The notes: generated by a model not told the origin, from the letters alone. Shown: positions 31,205-43,388, counted from the stretch's first letter. The stretch is DNA of 64,000 nucleotides from Castanea sativa (GCF_040712315.1 NC_134017.1:80047987-80111986); one strand, 5' to 3'. Numbers and translations are program-made.

Positions 31205-34200
31205 ATTCTCATGAATGTAAATTGGAGGATTTCCATAAGCTTGCTTGAAATACTCCAGCAGTTCTTGCAAACCCCAGGGCTCAATCGAAAACTGAGTCAA
31301 ATAGGCTAATTAGTATTACACTGATATGACCTTCACAAGTAAACGATCTCTGCATTTTATGTTCATGTTCTCACCTTATTTACTGATAAATCATTTTGAA
31401 TAGCTGCACAATAGGACAAGTAGTATGCTACTTCAGTTTCATTGCTAAAGACTTGGTTACACAATGGTGAATTTATTCAGGACCATCATGTATAATAGAA
31501 CATACCTGTCAACTCTATTGCCATGTCTGCATTAAAGTCTCTGACCTCCATGTTTAGTTTGCTGGAGTCATCCTTGATGTACAACATGGCATAATAATTT
31601 AATCCTAGAAAGTCGAATGAACCCTTAACTAGATTTGATTCAAAATTGGTGAAGGCTGGAAGTCTTGAACCTAATTTTTTTTTCATTACATCAGGGTAGT
31701 CTCCATAAACCAAGGGATCTGCATACCTGCAATCCCAAGCAGCTCATGATAGCCTAAAAAAGAATTCTGAACCTAGCTTATACACGGCTTATAATGCAAA
31801 AATTATAAAATCTTCACAATAAAAAACAATTACAAAAAAACTAAAACAAAAGAATCTCAAAATTTGTAATGACTACTTGCTCTAGGGCTATACCATATTC
31901 ACATTACACTTCATAGACGCCACAATGAGATGACAGCATGTAAGGTCAATTTGTTCATGAATGTGTAACTTACCAACCAATCTGGAAGTCCATGGCTCTT
32001 TGAGCGGCAATAACATCTTCAGTTTTGTTTGTTAGAGGAAGAACCCAGAAAGCTAAGAGATTGATTCCTATAAATCCATGCTGCTTGTCCTGCATTGCCC
32101 GCACTCAATTTGTTCACATATATGTTCCCAATTTTTATTATCTTTTTTTTCCCTTTGGTATGTGTTATTCTAAAAGTTTAGAACAAAGGCATAAAAGTAC
32201 TAAAAAGAGGGTGCTTCTTTCTTCAGGCTGAAAAACCCAAGTATGATCTTCATTTTTGAACATCATATCCTTAAGGCAAAACATTGATTAATTCATTAAA
32301 TTGACCAAGCCACTTGAAATGAATAGCTTCTATAGTACCTGGTACTTTTCCTTGTATAATCTAGCAGCTGATGCATGCGCTAACAAGATATGATGAGTTG
32401 CCAAGTATGGCTCAGTTGAGGAGTTGCCTCTGGTGCAATTAATGCCAAACGGAGGAGAACAATGCTCAGGTGGTGTAGATCCCGATTCATAACCCGCCAT
32501 TGCGAACACATTGGCCTCGTTCATAGTAATCCAATGTAACACCCTGTCACCAAAATTCCTGAAGCAGACATCTGCATATGCCGTGAAGTCTTTCCTGCAT
32601 CCACATCTAGATTATTAAATCACATTCCTTGCCAGGTTTTCTTCTTTCCACACAGAATGTGGATATATACACTCCAGCATAGTATTTTACAACAATAAAT
32701 ATGAAGGATGAGAGCCATACACCATTTTTCGGCTAACCCATCCTCCATACTTGTCTTCCAGTGCCTGTGGGAAATCACTGTGATGTAATGTAACATGAGG
32801 TTGGATTCCTGCTCGATCAGGAAACAAAAGACATCAGCAGGAAAAAAAGGCACAGACAAATTAGCATACAGATGGACTCTATCAACTAGAGAAAATTGTA
32901 CTGTTGTCATTTATAATTGGAATGGACAGTAACCATTGCTGGATAGTTCATTGATAAGATTGTTGTAATATTGTAGACCCTTTGGATTGACAGGTCCTCT
33001 TCCATCTGAAACATTATAAAATAAGCAGCTTAAGTATGAGAAAAAGTACTAAATCATTTCTTGTTCGGTTAATGAAAGAAATTTGTGATCATACTTGGAA
33101 TAAGTCTTGACCATGAGATAGAAAATCTATAGGCCTCTAAACCTGTGTCCACCATGAGCTGGACATCATCCTGCAAGTGTGTGATCAACTTTATCATACA
33201 CAGACCACACTCCTATAGTCATATTACTAGATGGTTAAAATTAAATGAGCATATAATTAGTTGGTTTTGTCATGGGTCGTATAATTAGTATCTATCAGGC
33301 ATAGCACAACCAATCAAGGAATGAACAATTGTCATGCAGAACACTTTCATTTTGTTATAATTATGGTTTACCCTTTTTTTTTTTGTTGAATAAATATTTT
33401 ATTGCTAAAAAAACTCCACCCAAAACAGGGAAGAAACAAAAAGATCAGGCTGGACTCATCTCTAACAAAGGCCTGAGATACATGAGAAGGTAGATTGGAG
33501 AGAGGAACTAGCCCAGACTAGTTCACAAGAGTTGCCCATTGGGTGTGCAAATGTGCAGATACATTACCCTTTCTATGAACAAAAGAAATTCAACATTTGA
33601 AAAGCCATTGACAAATTACAAAATATCTTCAAACATGTTAAGTTTTTTGGACAATTGATCATTTATCATGGTGTTATAAAAAGTGGTGCTAAGTTTAAAT
33701 CATGTTTCCACTCTAACTCAAATTTAAAAAGTTAAATGTACTACCTTTGCAATTGGTAATATATTAATGGATAAATACATCAACACACACCTTGTTAGAC
33801 ACAAATCAATCAGGGGATAAGAATAATTGTACATACCTTGTATTTGTGATACTGATCACATGCTATGTCCCCATTGCCTCCATGCATTTTCCCTGAAAAT
33901 TTAAAAATTTATGTTAACCCCTGTAGTTGTTTTTCCTTTGAATATTGCTTTATAGGTTTTCCACTTCAATACCAGTTGACTGAGTTATTTACTTCACTAC
34001 ACTTTAATTCTTATTGGTGACTTCTATATTGTGGTAGTAACCGTAAATAGATTTAAAATTCATAATTGGTTAATGGGCAAAGTTGATTAATGCCCACATA
34101 AAAATCAACCAAGAGGTTCGTTAAAGATATTGTGTTTTTTCTCTCTCTCTCTCTCTCTTGCTTTTGCTTCACTAAATTATTTTATCCTTGTCTTTCAATA

Positions 34201-34827
34201 GGGTCTAAATAGACTTAGCTTAATTATATCTCATTTCAGTTCTAATTTTATCAATCCAAGTGATATATATTTTGAAAAATGGGACTATTATGAGCACTAA
34301 TAGTACTTTTGATATACTAATCAATTTGAATGCAAGTAATCTCATTTTTACTCAACAAACAAATACGAGGGAATAAACTATTTCATAAAAATGTTACTAC
34401 TTATTAACCAAGTTAGTTATACTAATTGGGGGGAAATGTTTAGAATATGACTTTCAAATGCAATACTAATTATAAACAAGCTTTACCAGAATGGGAAAAA
34501 GAATCCCATATGCTAGGCCCCCTCCCATCTTCATTTGCTGCACCTTCAACCTTTCATATATGAAGAAATCATCAATTCTTTACAACTTTCAGTAATGAAA
34601 TAACTAAACAAATAGCACTTTTATAAAAAAAAAGAAGTTATCTTTAAGAAAAAATTGAAAAGAATGTGTAAAACTTTTATTAATGAACAGACCTGATAAG
34701 CTGAGGTCCCAGAACCAAACACAAAGTCAGGTGGGAAGTCATCTCTGCTAAATTTATCAACCCCCAGTACTTCAACCACTGATATGTTTATCAGAAGAAA
34801 CAGAAAGACATGAGAGAGACCCAACAT
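29362..34827 (-). CDS. Beta-glucosidase 11-like (GH1) copy D, 13 exons, intact
   Basis: Family 1 beta-glucosidase, probably secreted or vacuolar. Exons: 34693-34827, 34487-34550, 33837-33892, 33095-33170, 32934-33005, 32721-32808, 32339-32594, 31974-32089, 31506-31726, 31375-31403, 31204-31291, 30276-30366, 29362-29608. Total 1539 bp, 512 codons, all phases consistent. The signal peptide is [19 protein letters not shown] followed by VLG. Catalytic Glu 190 is in TMNEANVF and Glu 399 in IHENG. Compared with B it has [11 protein letters not shown] in place of [11 protein letters not shown] in the loop after the acid/base, a region that shapes the active-site mouth in this family. A poly(A) signal lies at 29224-29229. 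Intron 3 contains a LINE tail. A hAT-like element of about 1.1 kb sits between the ATG and the TATA box, so expression may differ from that of B even though the protein looks sound. Confidence 0.92.
31139..31203. repeat. (GT)n(GA)n microsatellite at the exon 11 donor, copy D
   Basis: A GT run then a GA run abuts the exon 11 donor as in copy B; it is the point where the deletion in copy E begins. Confidence 0.9.
33373..33640 (-). mobile_element. 5'-truncated LINE in intron 3 of copy D
   Basis: On the minus strand a frame reads [20 protein letters not shown], resembling the RNase H-like C-terminus of plant LINEs. It is followed by a 3' UTR with AATAAAATATTTATTC and a poly(A) tail, seen as the T run at 33373-33385. 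The homologous intron of copy C (near 23955) lacks the segment. The short length and poly(A) tail fit target-primed insertion of an L1-type element. Confidence 0.65.
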
Positions 34828-34883
34828 CTTTTTTTTTCCTCAAAGCAATGCTTTTAAAGCGTGCGTGTATTATTGTCCTCTAT

Positions 34884-35984
34884 CAAGGGCGGCGCTAGCC
34901 ATAGCCCAGTGGGTGAAGAGAACACCCTGACTTTACCCAATAAATAAATAAATAAATATATATATATAATATAATATAATATAGTATAAAACTTTCATTT
35001 GTTTTGACTCTCTAGATATTTAAGACTATTACATGTGTTTAAAAATGGTAAATTTTTATTTGAAAATATTTGTGAAAATACGAGTAAGTGGAAAAATGTA
35101 AAAATACGTGAAATGTTGTTTAAAAACTAAAAATGATTATTGAAAAATACAAACCAAACACCCCTGTAAACACCCTGATCCTATATTTTTTTTTCTTAAG
35201 CACAACTAAAATAACCTTAAATATAATCATTTTACCAATATCTTGGCATCTTTAAAATAAAAAAATAAAAAAAAACCCAAACAACAAGCCAATTTAATCT
35301 AAATCCTTGAAATTAACAATTAGTTGTTGAATCTGAAGTGCTTTTAATTTGTTATTTGTTTTTTTTATAAAATAATTTGTTATTTGTTAAGTGAGGACTA
35401 GGCACATGAGATGGGCCAATAGTGATTGAGTGAAGACAAAAACAAATGTTTATATAACAAAAATTTTCTTAGTATTTATTTGGGAATAATTAATCTAAAT
35501 TTTTGCTAAAAGTATAAAATAAGTAGGAACTCACATGAAACCCGCAAATAGTAGGAAAAAAGATGAAGTAATAAGTTGGTTTATAATCAAGACCCAAACA
35601 CGCTTAATACAATTACAAAGAACAATAGTTGTCAAAGTTGAGTTGAATTGTTAAATAAAAGAATTGAAAAGAGTTAAAACAAACCAATAAATAAAAGAAT
35701 TTTGAACAATAATAATTAAAGTTCACTTAGCTATAATAATTAATATGTTTATTGCATTTGAAAACAATGAATGATTTCCAAGATTTCATCTTAGCAATAA
35801 TAATTAGTATGTTCATTGTATTATGAAACTATATGCCAAATGAACTAATAGTTTATATTTTATTTTCTTACTAATACTATGGACAAATTTGTAATAAAGA
35901 AACAATATAGACAATATGATTAATTTTTTATATAAAATTTATTTTCTTATAGACCCCTCTAGAAAAAAAATCCTAGAGCCGCCG
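34884..35984. mobile_element. hAT-like element in the 5' leader of copy D
   Basis: The left end CAAGGGCGGCGCTAGCC and the right end CCTAGAGCCGCCGCT are inverted repeats of the GGGCGGC type common in plant hAT elements. The interior is AT-rich and noncoding. Copies C and E read uninterrupted cctctatagctt here. Exact ends are uncertain because the target duplication is decayed. Confidence 0.6.
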
Positions 35985-35988
35985 CTAT

Positions 35989-36000
35989 CTTTAATTTATA
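35989..36000 (-). promoter_or_regulatory. TATA box of the ancestral D promoter
   Basis: TATAAATTAAAG on the minus strand, conserved with copy E. It is now about 1.16 kb from the ATG because of the hAT-like insertion. Confidence 0.5.
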
Positions 36001-36070
36001 GGCAGACAAAGAGTGAGTCCCACCCACCCGTTGAAAAATCCACATGCAAAGGATTTGTGCATAAAAGCTA

Positions 36071-37503
36071 AGCAAAAATGCACTTTTCATCCCTATAGTT
36101 TTTTATTATATATATAATTTTTATTTTGAAAATCTAATTTATAATTGAATAAATAAATTTGAAAATCAATAGAAAGTAACTCTATTTTTAGGTAATATTT
36201 TAGTGGAAGTTAGATTTTGTATTTTTACCGGATTGTCCTTTAGTTTTGTCTCTACTTAAACATAGGAATGCAATGATATTTTAGAACAAAAAAATAATAT
36301 GGATTGTCCTTTAGTTTTTTTTTTTTTTAATATTTAGATTTGTTTTTGGATAAACATGGAGTGTTTAACTTATTTTTCTTTATTTTTTTAAAAATAAACG
36401 TATAGTTGTTTTGAAGAAGTGGGTTAGAGGAAGAGTGTTCATATTTTATAAGTAATGTTTTAGTTAGGCCTGTCCACGGGTCGATTTGAGTTGGGTTTGT
36501 GCCCAACCCGGAACTGTCCCAACCACGTCGAGTCTCCGACATCCAGACCCACCGCCGACGATTAGATGAGTCGGTTCGAGCGACTCGGATATCGGGTACT
36601 GATCGGTCAATGTTCGGTCGGACTCGGGGAAGACAAAATCAGGCCGGAACTAGCCGAAATCAGGGCGGAACTGGCCAAAATCTTCTAGATTTGGGCTGGA
36701 TCGAGCAAATTTTGAAGAGATCTCGACAAGTACTCGAAGAGATCTTGCCGGATCTCAACAAATCTGTCGAGAAATGATCGGACATCCTCACCAAATATGT
36801 CGAGCAAATTTCTTTTCTCACCAAATCTTGAAGAGATCTCGCCGGATCTCAAAGGATCTGTTGAGAAATAATAAGAAATCCTCATACTTGAGAAAATCGG
36901 TGGGTGTTTCCAATATATAGGTGGTCGGATCGGTTGGAATCAGATCTTGAAGAGCAGACCCGTCAATCAACCCGTCGATCTCAATTTCTGGAGGTTGAAA
37001 CCCTCTGCCGACCATCACTAGTGTTGGGTTGGCCGGTTTCGGGTACGGGTTGGACAATTCACCTCGGGTTGGTCGGGCACGGATTCTGGTGGACAACCTT
37101 AGTTTTAGTGTAAGTTAGACATATCTTTTTACCAAATTATCTTTTAGTTTTGTCTCTACTTAAACCTAGAGGTGTAGGGGTTTAAATTTAAGGTCTTTAT
37201 AAATTTAATTTCTTTTTTATATAAATTTTCCAATGTGGCTTTGTTTAAAAAACTTAAAATGCTAACGTGTTATTTAAAAATGCCAAATAATTATTTTTAA
37301 TAATATTTAATGGTCACGTCGGCATTACATCAGCAAACAAGGCACTTCGTCTACTACATAGGAGGTTTTCGTCAGTGGGTTGACGGCAGTGACCATTTTA
37401 AAAGCAGTTTTCTTTTTATAGGGATGAAATTTACAATAAAATCAATTTTAAAACCAAAATGAAAATTGACCCAAAATATACGGACAAAAAGTGTATTTTT
37501 ACC
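36071..37503. mobile_element. MULE-type MITE containing a nested hAT element
   Basis: The ends AGCAAAAATGCACTTTTCAT and, inverted, GGTAAAAATACACTTTTTGT match. Flanks TAAAAGCTA (36062-36070) and TAAAAGTTA (37504-37512) form a 9-bp duplication. Without the nested insert the element is about 790 bp. The interior is noncoding. Confidence 0.75.
36465..37101. mobile_element. hAT-like element nested in the MITE
   Basis: It starts TAGGCCTGTCCACGGGTCG and ends GGTGGACAACCTTA, flanked by exact 8-bp duplications GTTTTAGT (36457-36464 and 37102-37109). The interior is GC-richer than its surroundings and has repeated gatctcgacaa/gatctcgccgg motifs. The open frames in it look like composition effects. Confidence 0.85.
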
Positions 37504-37512
37504 TAAAAGTTA

Positions 37513-37719
37513 GTACATTGAGATATGAGAAAAGAGACGAACTTGTTCTGGTTGTTGACTCAAGATACTGGACTTTTTACAAACGTTAAAGAGGAAAATG
37601 ACGGAATATTTTGGCACTTGCATTCATGGTGTTTGTTGGTTTGTTTAGACTTTAGATCTTGTAAACAGGTTAATTTATGAACAGAGCTTGCCTCTTGGTT
37701 AAGTGAATAATACCAATAT

Positions 37720-37770
<51 letters not shown>

Positions 37771-38498
37771 AAGTGTAGTGGAAAGATCATGATGTTGTGA
37801 TCGGACCATTGAAAAGAATGTAAGAGGCAGAGGTTCAAGATTTTTTAAATTGGACGAGATTCAACCGAGATTGAACCGTGATGACGTTAGAATTAATTTA
37901 ATAATAATTATAAATATAAATAAAAATGTTAAATTAGTAAAAAAAAGAAAAAGAAAACTTGAATAAAATAGTCCAAATAAATATAAAGACCATTTTTTTA
38001 AATATATTTTTCAATCACAACTTTTATTATAGTGTTTTAAAAATCAATGCAATATTATCAATTATAAATAAGAAAACATAAACAAAAATAATAATAATAA
38101 TAATAATAATGATGATGATGATGATGGTGATGATGATAAACAAAAGCCCAAAATGGCACAAGTAAAGAAAACAATGGTGTATCATAAATTTATAGGGAAA
38201 TGTTAACATTTTATTGGAGATTGATAAAACAATTAATTTTTCTGATAATTTTTTATATTTTTCATAAAAATGATGTTAAAATTTTCCTAATTTAGTTTAT
38301 TAACAATTGCCTTAGGGATACTCGTTAACATAATAGGTCAGAAAGGGCTATGACTTAATAAATGAGTTAGAGACTTTCAAACTCTTTTTTTTGTTTTTTT
38401 GTTTTGTTATTTCCAATGCATTATAACATGACTAGGCTCAACAAACTAAACCACAAAATAAAGTTGGAAACAAAGCATTTACCTAAACTGAATACAGG
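37513..38498. other. Upstream block of copy D with AT and AAT microsatellites
   Basis: Noncoding, homologous to 26660-27360. It holds (AT)n at 37723-37762, (AAT)n at 38087-38110 followed by a GAT run, and a decayed MITE at 38195-38336. No gene seen. Confidence 0.5.
38195..38336. mobile_element. Decayed MITE (GGGAAATGTTAAC family)
   Basis: The left end GGGAAATGTTAACATT and the right end ACTCGTTAACATAAT are inverted. The same relic lies at 54919-55060 and, partly, near 27110-27210, so it predates the duplications. Confidence 0.5.
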
Positions 38499-38653
38499 GA
38501 GTAATTCTTAGGTACTTCTAGAGCACAGAGAATGGTGCTTCCTCCTCTAACATTCATGGTAAGGTCCCCTCATTAAATTCATAGTAGGGTCTATCATGAA
38601 TGTGAGATAAGTGAGCACTATTTCTCCGTGCTTCGAGAGTATGTAAAAATTCC
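38499..38653. mobile_element. 155-bp MITE with 9-bp target duplication
   Basis: Ends GAGTAATTCTTAGGTACTTC and, inverted, GGAATTTTTACATACTCTCG are similar, continuing with AGAGCACAGAGAA against GAAGCACGGAGAA. Flanks GAATACAGG and GAAGGCAGG are a decayed 9-bp duplication. Copy C's spacer (near 27350) is uninterrupted. Confidence 0.75.
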
Positions 38654-38684
38654 GAAGGCAGGAGACTAAAATATGAAGAAGAAG

Positions 38685-38716
38685 AAGAAGAAGAAGAAGA
38701 AGAAGAAGAAGAAGAC
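38685..38716. repeat. (GAA)n microsatellite
   Basis: Trinucleotide run, also present but shorter at 27403-27417 and 55252-55278 in the paralogous spacers. Confidence 0.9.
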
Positions 38717-39613
38717 GCAATCTTGCATTGTCTGCGATGGGTTAGATTTAGGTAGCAACCTACTGAATAGAATTGAAATTTTACAAAATAGAATTACCCA
38801 TTTCTAAATTTTTACAACTAATAGAATTTATTATTAATGTTACCCAATACAATTTCGAATTCACAGACTCTTCAATTATAGAGTTTATTGCATGTGAACC
38901 TCTGTCCACAACTTCAAACACTTGCTTCAAACATCTGGTTCAGCATTGTAATTTTTGGAATATGTAGCAACTTCAACATCACTAGTTTTGAATTTTCAAG
39001 CTTGATCACCAATGTAGACTTTTGAGAGCAGGAAGCACAGTACCTTTAAAATTTACAAATAAGTAGCTCTCTAAAAGTCTTTTTTCACATGCTCTAGGGT
39101 TTTCTTATATACTTTAAGCTTACAAGCATGAAACCCTAGTCACTTAATAGGCTAAATGAACTAAAATAAGCTTGATTGATCAATTGATTGACTAGCCATC
39201 AAAAACTATCAAACCTACAAAAACTTGAATTTGATATGCTTGTCTAAAAAAAATATACTTCCAAGGCAAATATAAGATATTATTTTGTCGGTTTGCCAAC
39301 CAAAAATTTAGACTCGACAGTGTCATCGGCCTTCCTACTTGTTATAATATGTGGCTTGAATTTGAGGTGCACCAAGTTCATATATTATTTGTTACATAGA
39401 ATCCAAACTCAGAAATCCCACTCCTGTCCGACATTGGTTTTTTTTTTTTTTTTTTTGGTGCTGTCATTGATTTTGCCATTTACCAACCTTGTCTTTTTTA
39501 GTAGGGAATTTCAAACCTCATACACAAAAGGATGCGCTGCTTTCTGGTTGTTTTAGAGAGAAAGAGGCAACAAACAACGTTGATCTTAGGCACATCAACT
39601 TTTTGTAGAATTA

Positions 39614-39864
39614 GAGGGCGTTTGGATTCCACTGAAGCTGCGTCTGCGTTTTCAGTTTTTTTTTTTTTTCTCCAGCCGCAGTTGTTGACCCAATCTTCTG
39701 TGAACAGTGCATTCGTGCACTGTTCACGAACCCACAAATTTCACTTTTCAGCAACTTTTTCATTAAAAATAGGTCTCACGATACTATTCACACATTTTAA
39801 AATTATTTTGCTACAGTGTTTTCAGTTTTCAGTTTTCAGCAATAAGTTCTATCCAAACGGACCC
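39614..39864. mobile_element. Tourist-like MITE
   Basis: Starts GAGGGCGTTTGGATTCC and ends GTTCTATCCAAACGGACCC, with TTA at both flanks (39611-39613 and 39865-39867). Spacers of C and E read gaattaaga at this point without the element. The interior carries a T run and repeated cagttttcag. Confidence 0.82.
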
Positions 39865-40901
39865 TTAATAATTCTTGTGGACTGCTAGTTGTGGTGTGAG
39901 AGAGACCTTTTTGTTAAATTACCAACTTAGGACCTCCTACTTTAATATTATTGTTAAATTATCAATTATCTCAAAAGTTTTAAGTTATTGAGATACAGTA
40001 AATTTAATCATTTTAATCACATATTTCTAACACTTTTTTAGTTCTATTTGGAATTTGAGTTTCTTGGGATTTTTAGTGTCGACAAAGTCTATGATATATT
40101 TATTTGTAATTATTGATTGATCTATATTCCATTGAAACAGTATGAGTGCCGAACGGAAAACAAAGTGCACTATTCGGTACCCTGTCTTCCTGCTTCAAAA
40201 TTTTAGCCTTCAACTGGATCTTTCATGTGCAAGATAGAATGGTTATCTTGTTCAATTTCAAATGAATTACAAGCTGAACTCAAAAAATAAAATAAAAAAT
40301 AGACTTAAAAAAATCAGAGAATTTCAAGATAGATTTTAATGCTTTAACAGAATGTCCAAGCTTATTTTAATCCAGTTCCTTTTCCAAATCCTAGATCAGC
40401 AGAGAGAAGAATCTCTTAGTACAACAAACTATTACTTGTTTGTTCATCACCTAAAAAAAGTCTCCAAAACCTTTGATTGCTTGTGGTAACAGAAAGGAGT
40501 GTAACAGAGTTCAGTATGTTTGTCTTCTTGTACAAATTTGAAGCCATCTCCACTCATATATGACTATCTCGTTTCTGTCTTAACAGTTAGTACTTGAACT
40601 AAAACTCCTCCGACAGTTTGATTAGCTTTACCATTATCTTCAAACAAATGACTGAAAACTGTGTGTGTGAATGCGCGCGTGCACATGTGACTGATTGAAT
40701 GAGGTTGGAAAAACCTGAATTATGTCATTTGAAATCGAAACTGAAGAAGGTTACAGGATGTTTATTACAGTTTTTTGAAGAAAAAAAAAAAAGCTCCAAA
40801 GTTGTAATTGTTAAATAATATATTTTTAGAAAAAAAAAAAGAGCAGCAGTGCAGAACCAAGGTATACTAGCACACCATTATGCAAAAAGGAATGGAAGGA
40901 T

Positions 40902-43066
40902 CTACCGACAGAAGTGAGCATGGGAAAATGCAGTCAAATTCTTCTCAAGTTTGATAAAATATCTGAGCTGACACCTTTTGTCTTCAAGAAATGGGAGTAC
41001 CAATGAGCAGAAAGCTTTGGTAGCCTTTTTAAATCCGGGTCATCCATATCTATGTAGTAAAGGCCAAAGCTTGATTCAAAGCCGTCCAATAACTCTAATA
41101 AATTCAAGAAGGACCATTGAAAATAGCCTCTCGTATTTGATCCATTCCTTCCAAAATTAGATTTGAGAAAGAGAAAAAGAAGGGGGAATTATGTCAAGGA
41201 AGTGAAAACCATATATCAATGCAAAGAAACATTTAGAAACTTATAATAATGCTCTCCAATGTATAAATTAGCTGATGACTTTTTAGTCTTTAGTACAAAT
41301 AAATTTTGCTAGCTAACTTAGTTTTGAGGAAAACATAAAGGAATATACATATCAGATCATCCATCAATCTAGGTTTACAAGTGTATGAAATGGAATTATT
41401 TGTGATGATAATGTGTCTTAAATTGGTGTGACAACTAATTATACCCACAAGGCCACAACAGTGAGTTCAGTTTTATGAACTTTCTTTCCTCGCCACGTGT
41501 CTTGTGGCAGAGAAATATAAATATAAATATCTTGTTGTGTTATTGGTATTAGACAAGAGAAAGTTAGAGAACTCTCTTGATGTATTAAGTTTTGGATTCT
41601 GTCAGTATTTTGCGCCACTTCTATGATCTCCCTAATTTGCGATGTGACCACTGAGATAGGATCAGGATGTCTAGAATTGCAGACACTCAGATTATAGTGA
41701 AGGTAATATTTAAAATAGTTTTAGATTATTTATAAGATTTAAACAGAAATCAATAGAAAATGGGCATACCTCAGTGCATCAAGCAAAGCCCCAATATGTC
41801 CATGCAAGTAGTTCACCCTTGTCTCATCTTCCAATGATGAATTATGTGGTGTTTGCTGTCCTGCAAAAACATTAAAACCAAGATTAAGCTTCTCCCTAAC
41901 CAAAAAAAAAAAAAGATTAATTTTCTCAATTAAGGGATCACTTAAAATGAAAATAAAATTGGATTTTGAACTTAGCTACGTACTGCCCCCAAACATGAAC
42001 AAAAATCGTAAGTTAGAACAAATGGTATTTGAGAGGGCAATGGAAGAAAATATGAAAGATACAATCAGGGGTTCTTTTTTCTTTTTTTTTTTTAAAGTAA
42101 CTCATTTGTTCATTGTTTGATCACTTTCATTTTGAATGGTGCAAACATTTGAAAACGAGAATAAAATGGTTGACGTTCTATCAAACATTTAGTTCATGGA
42201 CATTGATCCTCTATGCAGGCTGCCCATTGATTGTTGTTTCAGATAATGTATTATAAAATGCCAAATTGTGATGGCAGTCGGTATATTTCTATGTCCATCT
42301 ATCAAGTCCATATACCAAAACTAGTGACAGCTTTTACAAATATTAAAATTGAAGATAGAGTAAAAGAAACTCTTCTCATTTGCAACTAAGTCTGCCAATA
42401 AAGGCTTATTATGCGCTCCGTAGTTACCTAATATTTGTGATTCAAAATGAGGAAGCAAGAGTCACATTTAAAGTAAAGAAACTTATATTAAGAGGACCAA
42501 AATCATGAAAAGAAAATTCTGTGTTAAAAATCATATTTCTATCAAAATGCCCTCTAGCATTACTTTGATGAATGATTCTTCAGTTCTAAGGGAGCAAGAA
42601 GCATACGTACAAACAAACTCTTTGTGCATGAGCACGCATATGACTTTAAAATGCAATACTAATTATAAACAAGCTTACCAGAATGGGAAAAAGAATCCTA
42701 TATGCTAGGCCCCCTCCCATCTTCATTTGCTGCACCTTCAACCTTTCATATATAAACATTTTTTTGAAGGATGTGAAGAAATATAGAGAATATTAATTAT
42801 CTATTAGAAATCATCAATTCTTTGCAACTTTTAGTAATGAAATAACTAAACAAATAGCACATTTATAAAGAAAAAAAGAAGTTATCTTTAAGAAAAAATT
42901 GAAAAGCTAAGGTCCCAGAACTTTTATTAATAAACATACCTGATAAGCTGAGGTCCCAGAACCAAACACAAAGTCAGGTGGGAAGTCATCTCTGCTAAAT
43001 TTATCAACCCCTAGTACTTCAACCACTGATATATTTGTCAGAAGAAACAGAAAGATATGAGAGAGA
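40902..43066 (-). pseudogene. Beta-glucosidase (GH1) copy E, deleted for exons 3-11
   Basis: Only four exons remain: exon 1 (42940-43066, start codon lost), exon 2 (42679-42742), exon 12 (41770-41860) and exon 13 (40902-41147). A deletion joins intron 11 to intron 2 near 42638, at the sequence gcacgcat|atgac, where the two parents share only AT. Measured on copy D this removes about 3.3 kb, including both catalytic glutamates. Exon 2 has TGG changed to TAG in SIWD. Exon 13 is 246 bp, one base short, near a gataaaatatc string. The first bases of exon 1, with the ATG, are replaced by foreign DNA. No function as an enzyme is possible. Confidence 0.95.
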
Positions 43067-43330
43067 ATATACAAATGAGATGAAGAGGGCGAGGAAGATG
43101 ATGATGACGATGATGATTCTGATGAAGATGAGGACGAGGATGAGGATCAAGAGGATCAAGATGATTCTAGGGGACATAGTGGGCATGGGGTACTACATGA
43201 AGATGAGAATGATAATGAAGAAAGGAGTTCTTCAAGGAATAAAAGGGCTAGGAAGGGAGTGTTTAGTAATGGTTCAGCTCAGTTAATGCAACAATTGAGA
43301 TGTGAATTGGAGGAGCAGCAAGTGATGTAT
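43067..43330 (+). pseudogene. Captured exon fragment, trihelix-like transcription factor
   Basis: This 264-bp insert replaces the ATG region of copy E. The plus strand is open over 84 codons from 43079: a run of Asp/Glu (DDDDDDDSDEDEDEDEDQ), then NEERSSSRNKRARKG and GSAQLMQQL, then ELEEQQVMY. The acidic run, the basic NLS-like NKRARKG and the MQQL...LEEQQV.Y pattern resemble plant trihelix (GT-factor) proteins. In those, MQQL and LEEQQV are normally separated by a few tens of residues, so the fragment seems to be internally shortened. No terminal repeats or target duplication are visible, so filler DNA from break repair is more likely than a transposon. The protein assignment is from memory and not certain. 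Confidence 0.5.
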
Positions 43331-43376
43331 CTCAAAGCAATGCTTTCAAAGCATGCATGTTTATTGTCCTCTATAG

Positions 43377-43388
43377 CTTTAATTTATA
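43377..43388 (-). promoter_or_regulatory. TATA box of copy E
   Basis: TATAAATTAAAG on the minus strand. Apart from the 264-bp insert it keeps its ancestral spacing to exon 1, although the gene itself is dead. Confidence 0.45.

Noticed and set aside
36499..37113. Several overlapping open frames on both strands
   Set aside because: They lie within a hAT-like element of higher GC content; no domain is seen and the frames overlap on both strands, as expected from composition.
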